Shown in pieces: positions 18,608 to 29,087 of a DNA stretch of 64,000 nucleotides. The stretch is from Planctomycetaceae bacterium (GTDB taxonomy: Bacteria > Planctomycetota > Planctomycetia > Pirellulales > Pirellulaceae). The stretch is from positions 264,076 through 328,075 of the forward strand of contig PBNZ01000002.1 in assembly GCA_002723275.1 (NCBI GenBank), read 5' to 3'. Position 1 is the first letter of the stretch. Each line of letters starts with the position of its first letter. Position numbers and translations under genes: made by a program. The notes beneath the pieces are model-generated. The model searched no databases, was not told the origin of the DNA, and saw only the letters and a list, made by a program, of their open reading frames with translations.

Positions 18608-21600
18608 GTGCCTCGTCGGGACGACATCCACAAAATTCTGCTGATTGGTTCTGGTCCGATTGTGATCGGCCAAGCTTGCGAATTTGATTACTCAGGAACC
18701 CAAGCTTGTAAGGCTTTACGTGAGGAGGGTTATGAGGTGGTGCTGGTGAATTCAAATCCTGCAACCATCATGACCGATCCGAATACGGCCGATCGTACTT
18801 ACATCGAGCCTTTGACTTGGGAAATCGTCGAAAAGGTGATCGAACAGGAAAAGCCTGATGCTCTTTTGCCAACCCTTGGGGGGCAGACGGGATTGAATGT
18901 TGCGATGGATCTGGATCGCCACGGCGTGCTTGAAACGCATGGCGTAAAGATGATCGGCGCAAACGCTCAGGTGATCGCCAAGGCTGAAGAACGGGATCAG
19001 TTCAAAAAAGCGATGGAGAGCATTGGACTGGAATGCTGCCACGGCCGAACCGTTCATACTCTTGAAGAAGCCCGTGAGGTGCTAGGCGAAGTTGGTTTGC
19101 CCTGTGTGGTTCGACCTAGCTTTACGCTTGGCGGATCCGGTTCCGCGGTCGCTTATAACCGCCAGGACTTTGATACGCTCGTCCAGTACGGCCTTGATCA
19201 GTCTCCGATTACTGAAGTATTGATCGAAGAGTCGGTGCTTGGCTGGAAAGAATATGAGATGGAGGTGATGCGCGACTTGGATGACAACGTCGTGATCATC
19301 TGTGCCATCGAAAACTTCGACCCGATGGGCGTGCATACCGGCGATTCCATTACGGTGGCGCCGGCGCAGACGCTGACGGACAAGGAATACCAACGTATGC
19401 GGGATGCCAGCTTGGCTGTCATTCGCGAAATCGGCGTTGAAACTGGTGGCTCTAATATTCAGTTTGCGATCGACCCCAAAACCGGGCGTATGATTGTGAT
19501 CGAGATGAATCCTCGTGTGAGTCGATCTAGCGCACTGGCTTCGAAGGCAACCGGTTTTCCGATCGCGAAAATCGCTGCGAAATTGGCGGTGGGATACCGA
19601 TTACATGAGTTGCCGAACGACATTACCCGCAAAACACAGGCTTGCTTCGAGCCCAGCATTGACTACGTCGTCACGAAGATCCCCCGTTTTGCCTTTGAGA
19701 AATTCCCCGAAGCTGATTCGACGCTGACCACGCAGATGAAGAGTGTGGGCGAGACGATGGCTATCGGTCGAACGTTCAAGGAGTCGTTCCAAAAAGCACT
19801 GCGCGGATTGGAAGTCGGCCGTTTCGGGTTTGGGTGTGACGGCAGCAAGGACCTGTGGGGCAGCGAGCAGCAGCCAACCGTCGAAGAAATCAAGGCCAAC
19901 CTGGCACGTCCTAATGAAGATCGAGTTTGGCATCTTCGATATGCGATGAAGGCCGGTTTATCCAATAAAAAAATTCACGAGCTGAGCTACATCGATCCAT
20001 GGTTCCTGGATCATCTCTCTGAAATCGTTGAGTTGGAAGAAGAGTTGCTGAAGATCGAATCCATCACGGATGTCGACAATGCAACGCTCCGCAAAGCCAA
20101 ACAATTCGGATATTCCGATCGACAGCTGGCCGAAATCTTCCAGACGAGTGAAATGGAGGTTCGAGAATTTCGAAAGTCACGAGGTATCGTGGCCACCTTC
20201 AAGTCGGTAGATACATGTGCCGCTGAGTTCGAGGCGTATACGCCTTACTTCTATTCGACGTACGAAGACGAAGATGAGACGCCCGCCAAGCAACCTGATC
20301 GCAAACGCATTATGATTCTCGGGGGTGGACCCAATCGTATCGGTCAAGGTATCGAATTTGACTATTGCTGCTGCCACGCGAGCTTCGCGCTGCGGGAACT
20401 TGGCATTGAGTCGATTATGGTCAACTCGAATCCGGAAACGGTGAGTACCGACTACGACACTAGTGATCTGTTGTTCTTTGAACCTTTGACGACAGAAGAT
20501 GTGTTGAACATCTGCGATCGCGTTCAACCGGATGGGGTGATCGTTCAATTCGGTGGACAGACACCGCTGAACTTGGCTCGCGGCCTGGCAACAGCCGGCA
20601 TCCCGATCATTGGAACAACGGTCGATACCATCGAAGCTGCAGAAGATCGCAAACAATTCCAAGAGATTCTGCAGCGCTTGAACCTGAAACAACCGGCGAA
20701 TGGCATCGCCATGAACATGAATCAGGCACGCAGCGAAGCGGCAAAAATTGGATTTCCTTCGCTCGTACGTCCTAGCTTTGTGTTGGGCGGTCGTGCCATG
20801 GAGATCTGTTACGACCAGTCGCAATTTGAGCGCTTTGTGTCTGAGGCCTTCAACGCTTCGCAAGGCAAGTCAGTCCTGATTGACCGCTTCCTCGAAGATG
20901 CGACCGAAGTCGATGTGGATGCCATCTGCGATGGTGAAAATGTCATTATTGCCGGAATCATGGAACACATTGAAGAGGCTGGTGTTCATTCGGGTGATTC
21001 CGCTTGTGCCATCCCCTCCTATAGCTTGCCTCAGAATGTGATCGAAGAGATCCGAACGGCCACGCGATCGTTGGCTTTGCATCTGAATGTCGTCGGATTG
21101 ATGAATATCCAATTCGCCGTCAAAACCGAAGACGGGAAGCCGAACGTCTATGTGCTGGAGGTCAATCCGCGAGCCAGTCGAACGGTTCCTTTTGTTGCCA
21201 AGGCGACCGGCGTACCTGTGGCGAAACTGGCGGCCAAGGTGATGGCAGGAGTTACCTTGGACGAACTAGGGTTGGACCGCGAACCGATCCCCGCTCATGT
21301 CTCCGTCAAAGAAAGTGTCTTCCCGTTCCGTAAGTTTGTAGGAGTCGATATTGTCCTCGGCCCCGAAATGCGCAGTACGGGTGAAGTGATGGGGATTAGT
21401 GAAAGGTTTTCAATCGCCTTTGCGAAGAGTCAACTCGCGGCAGGGGTCGTGTTGCCCAAGGACGGTCAGATTTTCATTAGCGTTACCGAACGCGATAAAG
21501 ATCTGGTGGCTGCTCTTGCCGAACGTTTACACCGGTTGGGATTTGAGCTTATCGCGACAGCCGGCACCGCTCGTCGCCTCGAAGATGCGGGCATTCCCGT

Positions 21601-21871
21601 TGAACCCGTGAAAAAACTTGTCGAAGGCCACCCGAATCTGATCGATTACCTGATCGACGGTAAGGTATCGTTGATTCTCAACACTCCCAACGGCAAAGGT
21701 GCTCGTACAGATGAAGGACGGATTCGAGCGGCAGCTGTCCAGCACGGCGTCTCATGCATCACGACATTTCAGGCTGCCGAGGCAGCAGTGATGGCGATGG
21801 AAGCGCTTCGCGAAGAGGAAATAAAGGTCCAGTCGCTCCAAGAACGGTTCGCCGAACGAGCCGTCAATTGA
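18608..21871 (+). CDS. carB: carbamoyl-phosphate synthase large subunit
   Basis: A 1087-aa enzyme making carbamoyl phosphate for pyrimidine and arginine synthesis. Both ATP-grasp halves are intact: the first starts [20 protein letters not shown] and the second [20 protein letters not shown]. Each has the cap motifs ([14 protein letters not shown]-like [27 protein letters not shown]) and ATP-grasp metal-site strings ([40 protein letters not shown]). The C-terminal MGS-like regulatory domain follows (about 945-1087). Start is GTG 18608, with AAGGAAAGG about 8 bases upstream. The glutaminase subunit carA is not in the window. Confidence 0.97.
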   Translation: MPRRDDIHKILLIGSGPIVIGQACEFDYSGTQACKALREEGYEVVLVNSNPATIMTDPNTADRTYIEPLTWEIVEKVIEQEKPDALLPTLGGQTGLNVAMDLDRHGVLETHGVKMIGANAQVIAKAEERDQFKKAMESIGLECCHGRTVHTLEEAREVLGEVGLPCVVRPSFTLGGSGSAVAYNRQDFDTLVQYGLDQSPITEVLIEESVLGWKEYEMEVMRDLDDNVVIICAIENFDPMGVHTGDSITVAPAQTLTDKEYQRMRDASLAVIREIGVETGGSNIQFAIDPKTGRMIVIEMNPRVSRSSALASKATGFPIAKIAAKLAVGYRLHELPNDITRKTQACFEPSIDYVVTKIPRFAFEKFPEADSTLTTQMKSVGETMAIGRTFKESFQKALRGLEVGRFGFGCDGSKDLWGSEQQPTVEEIKANLARPNEDRVWHLRYAMKAGLSNKKIHELSYIDPWFLDHLSEIVELEEELLKIESITDVDNATLRKAKQFGYSDRQLAEIFQTSEMEVREFRKSRGIVATFKSVDTCAAEFEAYTPYFYSTYEDEDETPAKQPDRKRIMILGGGPNRIGQGIEFDYCCCHASFALRELGIESIMVNSNPETVSTDYDTSDLLFFEPLTTEDVLNICDRVQPDGVIVQFGGQTPLNLARGLATAGIPIIGTTVDTIEAAEDRKQFQEILQRLNLKQPANGIAMNMNQARSEAAKIGFPSLVRPSFVLGGRAMEICYDQSQFERFVSEAFNASQGKSVLIDRFLEDATEVDVDAICDGENVIIAGIMEHIEEAGVHSGDSACAIPSYSLPQNVIEEIRTATRSLALHLNVVGLMNIQFAVKTEDGKPNVYVLEVNPRASRTVPFVAKATGVPVAKLAAKVMAGVTLDELGLDREPIPAHVSVKESVFPFRKFVGVDIVLGPEMRSTGEVMGISERFSIAFAKSQLAAGVVLPKDGQIFISVTERDKDLVAALAERLHRLGFELIATAGTARRLEDAGIPVEPVKKLVEGHPNLIDYLIDGKVSLILNTPNGKGARTDEGRIRAAAVQHGVSCITTFQAAEAAVMAMEALREEEIKVQSLQERFAERAVN

Positions 21872-21922
21872 TTCGCGGCACGTTGCGAATTTGTGGACTC
21901 GCAGGATCGTTTGCTGTTTAGT

Positions 21923-22828
21923 TTAGAGCTTCCACAGCAGAGTGACGTAATAGTCGATGTCATTTGCAAGAGCCCCGTCCGGCGTGCTGTCGTATCGATC
22001 AATGGCACCCAGCTTCAAGCTCAGGTTGGTGGCCTCGTCTAATAACACTTCCCAATTTGCATCGGCAATGATGTGAAAGTCAGAGAATTCTTCCCAGGCT
22101 GGATAATAGTCGACCGTAAGATTCAGCTTTTGACGTTTGGTGAGAGCATGTTCTGCGTCCGCACCAACGTTCGCCTCCGGAATCCACTCGTTATTGAGTC
22201 CGCCAAACTCACGTGATACACCCGCACCAAAGCGGCTCGTCAACGTTGTTCGATCGTTCTTGATGAAGTGATAACCAAGACCACCTGAGTTCGTCATCCG
22301 TATGTCGTAAAACTTGAATTCATCGTATTCGAGAATGGTCTTCGTGTACAAAAACCAGATCGGAGAAATATTCCAATCCCAGCGACCGTCGAGCAAAGCG
22401 TAGTGCTGTGTCTCCACTCCATCCGCTTGTGTCTTGCCGTAATTGATTTTTACTTCGACGGTGCTCGCTTCGGTTTCGCGCTTGAAGGATCCCGATGCCA
22501 TCATGCTGAAGGCTTGCGAGTTACCTTCGGAACCGTTCACTCCTAATTCCATCCCGAAATCCCAAATCGGAGAGTTGAACCACCCCATGGTAGTCGACCA
22601 GGGAGTCCAAAAGTCGGTTGGAGCTTCCGTCAGCAATTCTTCACCCAGTAATTCTTCGGACGTAACTTCCGTAGAAATACTTCCGTCATCGGATCCCGAA
22701 ATAGGCGGCAACAACTGAATCTCACTCTCCTGGGCGGAGAGTCTGGATGGAATACAGTAGGGGATCGCCACGAATGTGAGTACCAGGATCGCGTCAAACA
22801 GTCGATTCATCATGGATTTGGAAACCAT
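21923..22828 (-). CDS. DUF481 outer-membrane protein
   Basis: A 301-aa protein with a signal peptide (MNRLFDAILVLTFVAIPYC, ending near SRLSAQES). The mature part is an alternation of beta strands with aromatic girdles: LGVNGSEGNSQAFSMMASGS, VEVKINYGKTQADGVETQHY, WFLYTKTILEYDEFKFYDIR, LGYHFIKNDRTTLTSRFGAG and a C-terminal YYVTLLWKL ending in a hydrophobic residue. This matches the DUF481 (YdiY-like) family of salt-inducible outer-membrane barrels. Its substrate or role is unknown. It converges with carB. Confidence 0.82.
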   Translation of the reverse strand: MVSKSMMNRLFDAILVLTFVAIPYCIPSRLSAQESEIQLLPPISGSDDGSISTEVTSEELLGEELLTEAPTDFWTPWSTTMGWFNSPIWDFGMELGVNGSEGNSQAFSMMASGSFKRETEASTVEVKINYGKTQADGVETQHYALLDGRWDWNISPIWFLYTKTILEYDEFKFYDIRMTNSGGLGYHFIKNDRTTLTSRFGAGVSREFGGLNNEWIPEANVGADAEHALTKRQKLNLTVDYYPAWEEFSDFHIIADANWEVLLDEATNLSLKLGAIDRYDSTPDGALANDIDYYVTLLWKL

Positions 22829-22941
22829 CGTACAGGCAGTGAATGCTTTTATGCAGTGAATGCAATACCATCACGTACGGACAATCGGGCCAGAGCTTAT
22901 AGCAGGCGATTCCGAAGATAGACAAGAGCAAACTTGCCGGC

Positions 22942-23763
22942 TCAACGCTGGAAAACGAGAGTCATGGCGGCCGCTCCATAACGAGCGACGGGTGAGATTC
23001 TTTCCAGGCCCGCCTCGAAGCGTCCCCACCAATGCCGCAGCTGTCCGGGATTCGTCAGCTGTTTGGGGACAAACCAGCAGTAATCGCGAGCCAAACATTG
23101 CCAGCCAAGTTCTTTTCCAATGTCCTGGTAGTCTCGATCGGTCAGCCAATCAACGCGTGAGATGACCCGATTATAAAGACTTCCAGCATTGAATTCGCGG
23201 AACAGGATGCGGCCTCCCGGACGAACGACGCGATGAATCAATTCCAGCATCTCTCGGTGCGGTCGCATGTACGCCAAAGCGAACTGAGTATAACAACCGT
23301 CGAAACTTTCAGCGGGTTGTTGTGCCAGCATTTCAAAGGCGTCGGCTGCCTGCAGCGTGACATGAAGCGACTTGCCACTACGTTCGGAAAACCAGGAGGT
23401 CATGGCTTGTCCGGCTGCCACTCGTTGTGGATTGTGATCCAGACCCGTGATGGTCGCACCACGCATTGCCAGTAAGTGTGCCTGGGTGGCAACTCCGCAT
23501 CCCAGGTCGAGTAGATGAGGTTGAGTGGACTGAGGGTTGAAGCATCGATCGACGTCGCGAACGAAGGGCGCGAAATGATGCAGAAAATGATTCTGCCAAG
23601 TGATGTACCGGTCGTAATAGTCGTGCATTTGGTCGACCGCAGTCGCCGGAACTTGATCATCGCGAACGGCTGCCAGAAGTTCATTCAGAGCGCACTCGAC
23701 AGTCGCCACGTCGAGTGGCGATTGGACCGCGAAATTCGAAATGGCTTGAGGCGTCTTGGACAA
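22942..23763 (-). CDS. class I SAM-dependent methyltransferase
   Basis: A 273-aa methyltransferase. Motif I is HLLDLGCGVATQAHLLA, followed by ITGLDHNPQRVAAGQ (post-I acidic residue), FDGCYTQFALAYM (motif II) and VVRPGGRILFREFNAGSLYN (motif III). Acceptor unknown. The predicted start is TTG 23763, with no better in-frame ATG before the methyltransferase core. It is divergent from the polysaccharide genes that follow and may or may not belong with them. Confidence 0.85.
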   Translation of the reverse strand: MSKTPQAISNFAVQSPLDVATVECALNELLAAVRDDQVPATAVDQMHDYYDRYITWQNHFLHHFAPFVRDVDRCFNPQSTQPHLLDLGCGVATQAHLLAMRGATITGLDHNPQRVAAGQAMTSWFSERSGKSLHVTLQAADAFEMLAQQPAESFDGCYTQFALAYMRPHREMLELIHRVVRPGGRILFREFNAGSLYNRVISRVDWLTDRDYQDIGKELGWQCLARDYCWFVPKQLTNPGQLRHWWGRFEAGLERISPVARYGAAAMTLVFQR

Positions 23764-24037
23764 ACAGACAAGTCCTGATCAAAAACCGAATACACAACGT
23801 AGGATCGTTACGATCGATACAAGCTACCCGCGAAGTAGGATCAAACCGATCTTCCCAACAGAGTACTCTTATAACATGACTCGACAACAACTACCGGGCG
23901 CTCTTTCTGGCCAATTATAATTAAGGAATTGAAGAAGTAGTCGCGACTCGGAGATTTTTACAGCTGCTATTGGTGATCGGCGCTATGTGTCGCCATGATC
24001 TGGCAGTAGAGCGAGTCGGAATTAGAAGCAAAAACGT

Positions 24038-25027
24038 ATGTCTGATGATCCGCTGCGAACCGTTCCTTTTTTTGTGGTCGGAAATCCACGATCCGGAACG
24101 ACGCTGCTGCGCAGCATTCTTTGCGGACATTCGCAAATTGATATTCCGGACGAAACTGGCTTTCTGGCCCATCTCGGTCGTTATCAATCCCGCCGGCTCA
24201 GCCGTGAAGAGATCGAACAGCTGGTCGGGGAGCTCGGAAAAATGAATCACGAGTGGTCCGGATTGGTCGACGATATCGACGCCTTTTGCGAATCGTTGCC
24301 CGAGTCCACACTTCGACATGCCCTGGATGCTCTCTATCGAATCAAGACGAATGACGCGGCTCGATGGGGTGACAAGGGTCCGAGCTATGTGCGAGTTTTA
24401 CCCACCATTAACGAGATTTTTCCAGATGCGAAATTCATTCACATAATTCGTGATGGTCGTGACTCGGTACTCTCAGCTTTGAAGAAATGGAGTGACCGAT
24501 ACTGGTATTACGATACCTATTATTTGCTTCAAACCTGGAAACAAAATGTGACCTTCGGTCGACAAGCGGCAAGTTGGCTGGGTCCGGAGCGTTATCTGGA
24601 AATTCGTTATGAGAAGCTTGTAGAAAACACGGAGGCCACGGTTCGGAAGATCTGCGAATTCCTCGATGAACCTTTTGAAGCCACGATGTTGGAGAATACG
24701 GCGGCCGGTAAACGCATTGCCGGCCCAACGGGGCACCACGAGGTGGCAGCGCCGGTCAGTGTCGGCTCGGTTGCCAATTGGAAAACGAAGATGACCGTTT
24801 TTGATCAAAAGCTCAGTGAACATTTGGTCGGTCCCTTGTTGCGGGAGCTTGGTTACGACGTCCCTGAGATGCCCGCGATGACGATTGGGGAACGAATCAA
24901 GAAAACGCAGATGGCGGTCCGTTACCTGAGCCTGGATTTGGCAAAGCGACTTTTGTTTGCAGCGGGTTGGCTCAAAATGAGTCGAGAGAAATCTTCCCCG
25001 GAAAGTCAGGTTCCCGTTTCAACCTAG
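24038..25027 (+). CDS. sulfotransferase
   Basis: A 329-aa PAPS-dependent sulfotransferase. The 5'-phosphosulfate loop is at the N-terminus (FFVVGNPRSGTTLLRSILCG, about residues 9-28). The 3'-phosphate motif follows further on: KFIHIIRDGRDSVLSALKKW. YLEIRYEKLVENTEATVRKI and FLDEPFEATML complete the family pattern. There is no signal peptide. It opens a plus-strand run with a pyruvyltransferase-family protein, a glycosyltransferase and a flippase, so a sulfated cell-surface glycan is a reasonable inference. Planctomycetes often carry many sulfotransferases and sulfatases. Confidence 0.93.
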   Translation: MSDDPLRTVPFFVVGNPRSGTTLLRSILCGHSQIDIPDETGFLAHLGRYQSRRLSREEIEQLVGELGKMNHEWSGLVDDIDAFCESLPESTLRHALDALYRIKTNDAARWGDKGPSYVRVLPTINEIFPDAKFIHIIRDGRDSVLSALKKWSDRYWYYDTYYLLQTWKQNVTFGRQAASWLGPERYLEIRYEKLVENTEATVRKICEFLDEPFEATMLENTAAGKRIAGPTGHHEVAAPVSVGSVANWKTKMTVFDQKLSEHLVGPLLRELGYDVPEMPAMTIGERIKKTQMAVRYLSLDLAKRLLFAAGWLKMSREKSSPESQVPVST

Positions 25028-25067
25028 TTTGTGTCATGGACACGTGGGATAGAAAGATATCAAGCAA

Positions 25068-26237
25068 ATGCTCGTAGATACCCCCGTGGTTATCATTGGC
25101 GGTTTCGGGCTGGGCAATTTCGGCGACGACTTGCTCATGCTGGCTGCCGTCAACGCGGTACGAAAGGTCCATGACCCGACGGACATCACCGTGTTGATTT
25201 ATCGTGGTGGTGAACGATATTGTCGCCGACTCGATGCCATGCCGCAGTATATCGTCCGCCAGGCGGAAACCACGGTACGTTCGCAGGTCGCGATCTATGG
25301 TGGCGGAACACAGTTTTACGACTTCCAAGGAACTTCCTTGCGTCGATCAAGGTGGGAACGGGCTCAACGATTCCTGGAGGGTCTGGCGAGTGGGCGGATG
25401 TCGCTTGCTAATCTTCGACGACCGCAAGGAGTCCGTCTTGATCTTGATGAAAAGACTCGTCGGGCTGCGATTTCCATCGGTTTGGGTCCGTTCGCTCGAC
25501 CTGAATCCGAACAATCGGCGGCAAAACAATTAGCCGGCTGCGAATTCTTGTCCGTTCGTGACGAAACGAGTGTGCGATACTGTCAGAACTGGGGTCTTGA
25601 ACAAGCGAGTTTGCATTCTGACTTTGGGTATGCGAGTTCTCTTTGGGGTGCAGATCTTCCAGCTCTGAAAAATTCCTCTCCACCGTATCGAATTGGCATC
25701 ATCGTTCGGGATTGGTATCGGACGGAAGAAGGATTTCGCCATCTATCCGCTTCCATGGAACTGGCGGCCTCGCTTGAGAAACGAGGGCACAAGCCGACCT
25801 TCTTTATCTTTGATGGATTTGGCGACACGACTTGCCGGCGAACGGTTCAATCGTCTTCGTTTTCGAACATTATCTGGAACCCCAATCGTTTATCGATCTC
25901 CGATCAATTGGACGAACTCGCGGCCTGTGATGTCTTGGTGACATCCCGAGCTCACGGCGCAATCGTGGGATCGGCGTTGGGAATTCCAGCGATTTGTACG
26001 GTCATCGAACCAAAACTTCGGATTATGGCCGAGACACTTGAGGATGCGGCCGTCGGCTGGGAATCGCCTTTTGAGGTCGACGACGGTGTAAAACTCGTTG
26101 AAGCGACGTTAGATTGCCTCGACGATCGACGACGCGCTGCCCAGGATGTCAGTGCAAAACATGCAGAATCGGCGCTCGTCTCCGCCGATGAATTAGCCGA
26201 TTATTTAAAACGGGTTGCGCCCAGTCCGGGTGGATGA
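25068..26237 (+). CDS. polysaccharide pyruvyl transferase family protein
   Basis: A 389-aa protein resembling the CsaB/ExoV pyruvyltransferase family: VVIIGGFGLGNFGDDLLMLA at the N-terminus, VAIYGGGTQFYDFQG in the middle, AISIGLGPF, and the C-terminal DVLVTSRAHGAIVGSALGIP with the conserved SRxH. These enzymes put pyruvate ketals on glycan residues. It starts 40 bases after the sulfotransferase stop, so cotranscription is likely. Confidence 0.88.
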   Translation: MLVDTPVVIIGGFGLGNFGDDLLMLAAVNAVRKVHDPTDITVLIYRGGERYCRRLDAMPQYIVRQAETTVRSQVAIYGGGTQFYDFQGTSLRRSRWERAQRFLEGLASGRMSLANLRRPQGVRLDLDEKTRRAAISIGLGPFARPESEQSAAKQLAGCEFLSVRDETSVRYCQNWGLEQASLHSDFGYASSLWGADLPALKNSSPPYRIGIIVRDWYRTEEGFRHLSASMELAASLEKRGHKPTFFIFDGFGDTTCRRTVQSSSFSNIIWNPNRLSISDQLDELAACDVLVTSRAHGAIVGSALGIPAICTVIEPKLRIMAETLEDAAVGWESPFEVDDGVKLVEATLDCLDDRRRAAQDVSAKHAESALVSADELADYLKRVAPSPGG

Positions 26238-26454
26238 ACCGTTTTGACTAGCTTACGTAAACAGACAACTGACTTCTTGGCTGCCACTTCCCTCGAAGAA
26301 GTCCCCAATTAGCAAGCAAGTGAATTATTCGACAAACGTAATTTGTGTTAGAGTTCTCAGGCGGGGCGCTTGATCGGCGTCCTCGTGATTTGATTGATCC
26401 ATCCATTGTCAATCGCTCCTGCGGCGATGACGTGAAACCGTCAGTGAGTTGATT

Positions 26455-27753
26455 ATGCCCGTGACCGATGTTGCCAACGCTGAGACTCGGGACTCCACCG
26501 GTGAGAAGCTCACCGTTTTCATTCTGACCCACGATTGGTCTGGCCTGCATCAAATGTTCGAAGACGAGACCTTCGACAAGATGGCGGGTGTCCCGTTGGT
26601 GCCGATGCTTTGGAAGACAATGGCAGACCAAGGTCACGACGTACATGTGTTTGTGATCGGCGACTTCTCCTCATCGAAGGATTTCATGATGGGCGGATTC
26701 CACGTCCATCGAATCTGCCCGCCTCCGTTGATCTTCAAGGCGATGAAGGCTCGACCCTTTCGAAACATTTTCAAGGTCGGATGGGTGTGGACGCAAAATG
26801 CCTTCAGGCGCGAGGTCAATCGAGTCGCTGCGGAATATCGTCCTGATGTAATTTATTCGTATCGCAGCGATCCCGCGTATGTCGCTCACCGCCTGTGTCG
26901 AAAATATTGTGCGGTTCACATTGGCAGACGATGGGGTACATGGTTAGGTCACACGCTGTTTAATGTGCCTTGGTATAAACGGATTCGAGATTTCGGAGAG
27001 ATCCTTTCTTACAAGATTCCTTACGACATGTTGATCATGTCAAACGACGGCACGCTGGGTGACAAAGTGGCCGAAAAGTTAAAGTATCCGCCCGAGCGTC
27101 ATCGGTTCTGGTTGGATGGGACTAAACGAGGCATTTATCAACCAGATCTCGACGTAGCTCAAGTCAAAGAATCTGTGGGCCTCACGCCGGATCACTTGAT
27201 GATCTTTGCCGTCGCTCGGCTCGACACTTGGAAACGATTAGATCGTGCCATCGGCGCGATGCCGACGGTCATCGAGCGGATTCCAAATGCGAGGTTGGTT
27301 ATCGGCGGAGACGGTCCTCTGAGAAAGGATCTCGAGGCGCAAATTGAACGACTTGGAGTTGGCGAATACGTGACGCTGCTGGGAAGCATTCCTCATGCTA
27401 GGGTGCGTGAACTGCACAACGCCGCTGATCTATTTCTGACAGTGCAAGACTTGACCAATCTGGGTAATCAAATTATGGAAGCGATGCATAGTCGAACCTG
27501 TGTGATCGCTTACGACATTGGGGGTACTCAATGTGTGATGAGGGATGATGAAACCGGCCTGCTCTTAACCGAAGATGAACTCGAAGAGCTCGGCGAGCGA
27601 ATCGCCGAACTGTTCGAGAATGACGATCGTCGGCAAGAGTTGGCAGAGGGTGCCTTTCAGTTCGCTCAGGAGAATATCTGGTTCTGGGACGAACGGCTGC
27701 AGGCAGAGATTGAACTCGTCCAAGATCTCGTTGCCAAAAAACGCACCGGCTAA
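26455..27753 (+). CDS. family 4-type glycosyltransferase
   Basis: About 432 aa from ATG 26455 (MPVTDVANAETRDSTG); a TTG two codons earlier is possible. It has a GT-B fold: an N-terminal acceptor domain with a DVHVFVIGDFSS segment, and a C-terminal nucleotide-sugar domain with MIFAVARLDTWKRLDRAIGA, ARLVIGGDGPLRKDLEAQI, VTLLGSIPHARVRELHNAAD and the EX7E-like EAMHSRTCVIAYDIGGTQ. The donor and acceptor are unknown. It lies in the sulfotransferase-flippase run. Confidence 0.9.
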   Translation: MPVTDVANAETRDSTGEKLTVFILTHDWSGLHQMFEDETFDKMAGVPLVPMLWKTMADQGHDVHVFVIGDFSSSKDFMMGGFHVHRICPPPLIFKAMKARPFRNIFKVGWVWTQNAFRREVNRVAAEYRPDVIYSYRSDPAYVAHRLCRKYCAVHIGRRWGTWLGHTLFNVPWYKRIRDFGEILSYKIPYDMLIMSNDGTLGDKVAEKLKYPPERHRFWLDGTKRGIYQPDLDVAQVKESVGLTPDHLMIFAVARLDTWKRLDRAIGAMPTVIERIPNARLVIGGDGPLRKDLEAQIERLGVGEYVTLLGSIPHARVRELHNAADLFLTVQDLTNLGNQIMEAMHSRTCVIAYDIGGTQCVMRDDETGLLLTEDELEELGERIAELFENDDRRQELAEGAFQFAQENIWFWDERLQAEIELVQDLVAKKRTG

Positions 27754-27794
27754 GTGACGACTAACTCGTAGCCACTGCCAAGGTCACCGAAACG

Positions 27795-29084
27795 ATGGGA
27801 TTCGTCAAGAAAGCAACGTTGCTAGGTGCCAGTGAGTTTGTACTTGCTTGCGCCGGTGTCATTAGCACGGTGATCTACGCCCGCTTTCTTGGTCCCGAGG
27901 GTGTGGGTCAGTACTCGGTCTTCATGTCGACTTTGACGCTTGTTGTTCCCCTGGCATCTTTGGGGATTGGTCGCGCGAACATCTATTTTCTCAATACCCA
28001 GCGGTATCCGCGCCAGGAGGTAATCCAGAATTCTATGACGTTTGGTGTCATCGTGGGCGTGTTATTGACGGTCGGGATGACGGCAGTCTTCTGGACGCGA
28101 GATTCGTTCTATGGCGCATTCCCATGGTGGTGTTTGGTTATCTTTTCGTTCGGGATGGCCTGTCATGTGGTCATTGCTCTGTTGCGGCCGGTTCTGGTTG
28201 CTGCACTAGCGAGTCGGAAAATCTTATCGGTCGACATCATTCAACGCGTGGTCCTCATCCTCGGTGCGCTCGCTTTTGCGCTCTCGGGTCATTTGACGGT
28301 GGATTGGGCGCTGGTCGTAACCACTTCGGCGGGTTTCGCCGGCATGCTGTTGCTGCTTTATTTTTTGCGAGTGGAGTTGCGACATCCGTTTGGTTGGCAG
28401 ATGACCTGGTTCCGAGAAACGGCAGGCTACGGAATCAAGATTGCTGCCAGCGGAATTCTGTTTGCCATCACCTCTTCATTGACTGTCCTGATTCTAGCTG
28501 ATCGGCTAGAACACGATTTTTCAGTCGTCGGCTATTACACGCGAGCGGTGACGATTTCCAGTTTCGCGGTCTTAATACCCCGCGCACTTTCGCCGCTTTT
28601 CTATGCCAAGTGGTCGGATGCGGCAAATAAAAACAAGAGAGATCAGATCGAGCGCGCGGCTCGCTTCAACGTGGCCTATGGTTTCTTGGCCGCCATCGGA
28701 TTGATTGTGCTTGGCCGTTGGGTGGTTGTGCTACTCTATGGTGCGGAATTCATCGAGGCGTATAGCGCACTTGTGATTTTTGCACCCGCCATGCTGGTGA
28801 TGTGTCTTTTCAGCATTTTCAACAGCGTCTTGGCGAGTGAGGGTGAGGCAGCAACGACCGCAGGATGTCTGGCTCTTACCTTGATCCTCGTTTGCGCGTT
28901 GACCTACGTCTTGGTGCCGGTCTATGGCATGCGCGGCGCAGCGATTGCCGTATTGTTGGGGAATGCCCTATCGACCGTGATGCTCGGAGTTGTCTGCTGT
29001 CGTCTCTATGGTTTGAGATTGTCGCAGATGTTGTTTCTGTCGCCGCAGGACGTCCGCTATGTCATCGCAGCTCTGAAACGCTGA
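27795..29084 (+). CDS. polysaccharide flippase (Wzx/MATE-like)
   Basis: A 429-aa protein with about 12-14 hydrophobic segments, starting MGFVKKATLLGASEFVLACA, and with the family string YARFLGPEGVGQYSVFMS. The mid-region LADRLEHDFSVVGYYTRAVT and late GMRGAAIAVLLGNALSTVML fit the RfbX/Wzx-type oligosaccharide flippases. It would move lipid-linked glycan precursors across the inner membrane. It begins 41 bases after the glycosyltransferase and converges with the deacetylase-like gene. Confidence 0.9.
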   Translation: MGFVKKATLLGASEFVLACAGVISTVIYARFLGPEGVGQYSVFMSTLTLVVPLASLGIGRANIYFLNTQRYPRQEVIQNSMTFGVIVGVLLTVGMTAVFWTRDSFYGAFPWWCLVIFSFGMACHVVIALLRPVLVAALASRKILSVDIIQRVVLILGALAFALSGHLTVDWALVVTTSAGFAGMLLLLYFLRVELRHPFGWQMTWFRETAGYGIKIAASGILFAITSSLTVLILADRLEHDFSVVGYYTRAVTISSFAVLIPRALSPLFYAKWSDAANKNKRDQIERAARFNVAYGFLAAIGLIVLGRWVVVLLYGAEFIEAYSALVIFAPAMLVMCLFSIFNSVLASEGEAATTAGCLALTLILVCALTYVLVPVYGMRGAAIAVLLGNALSTVMLGVVCCRLYGLRLSQMLFLSPQDVRYVIAALKR

Positions 29085-29087
29085 CTT

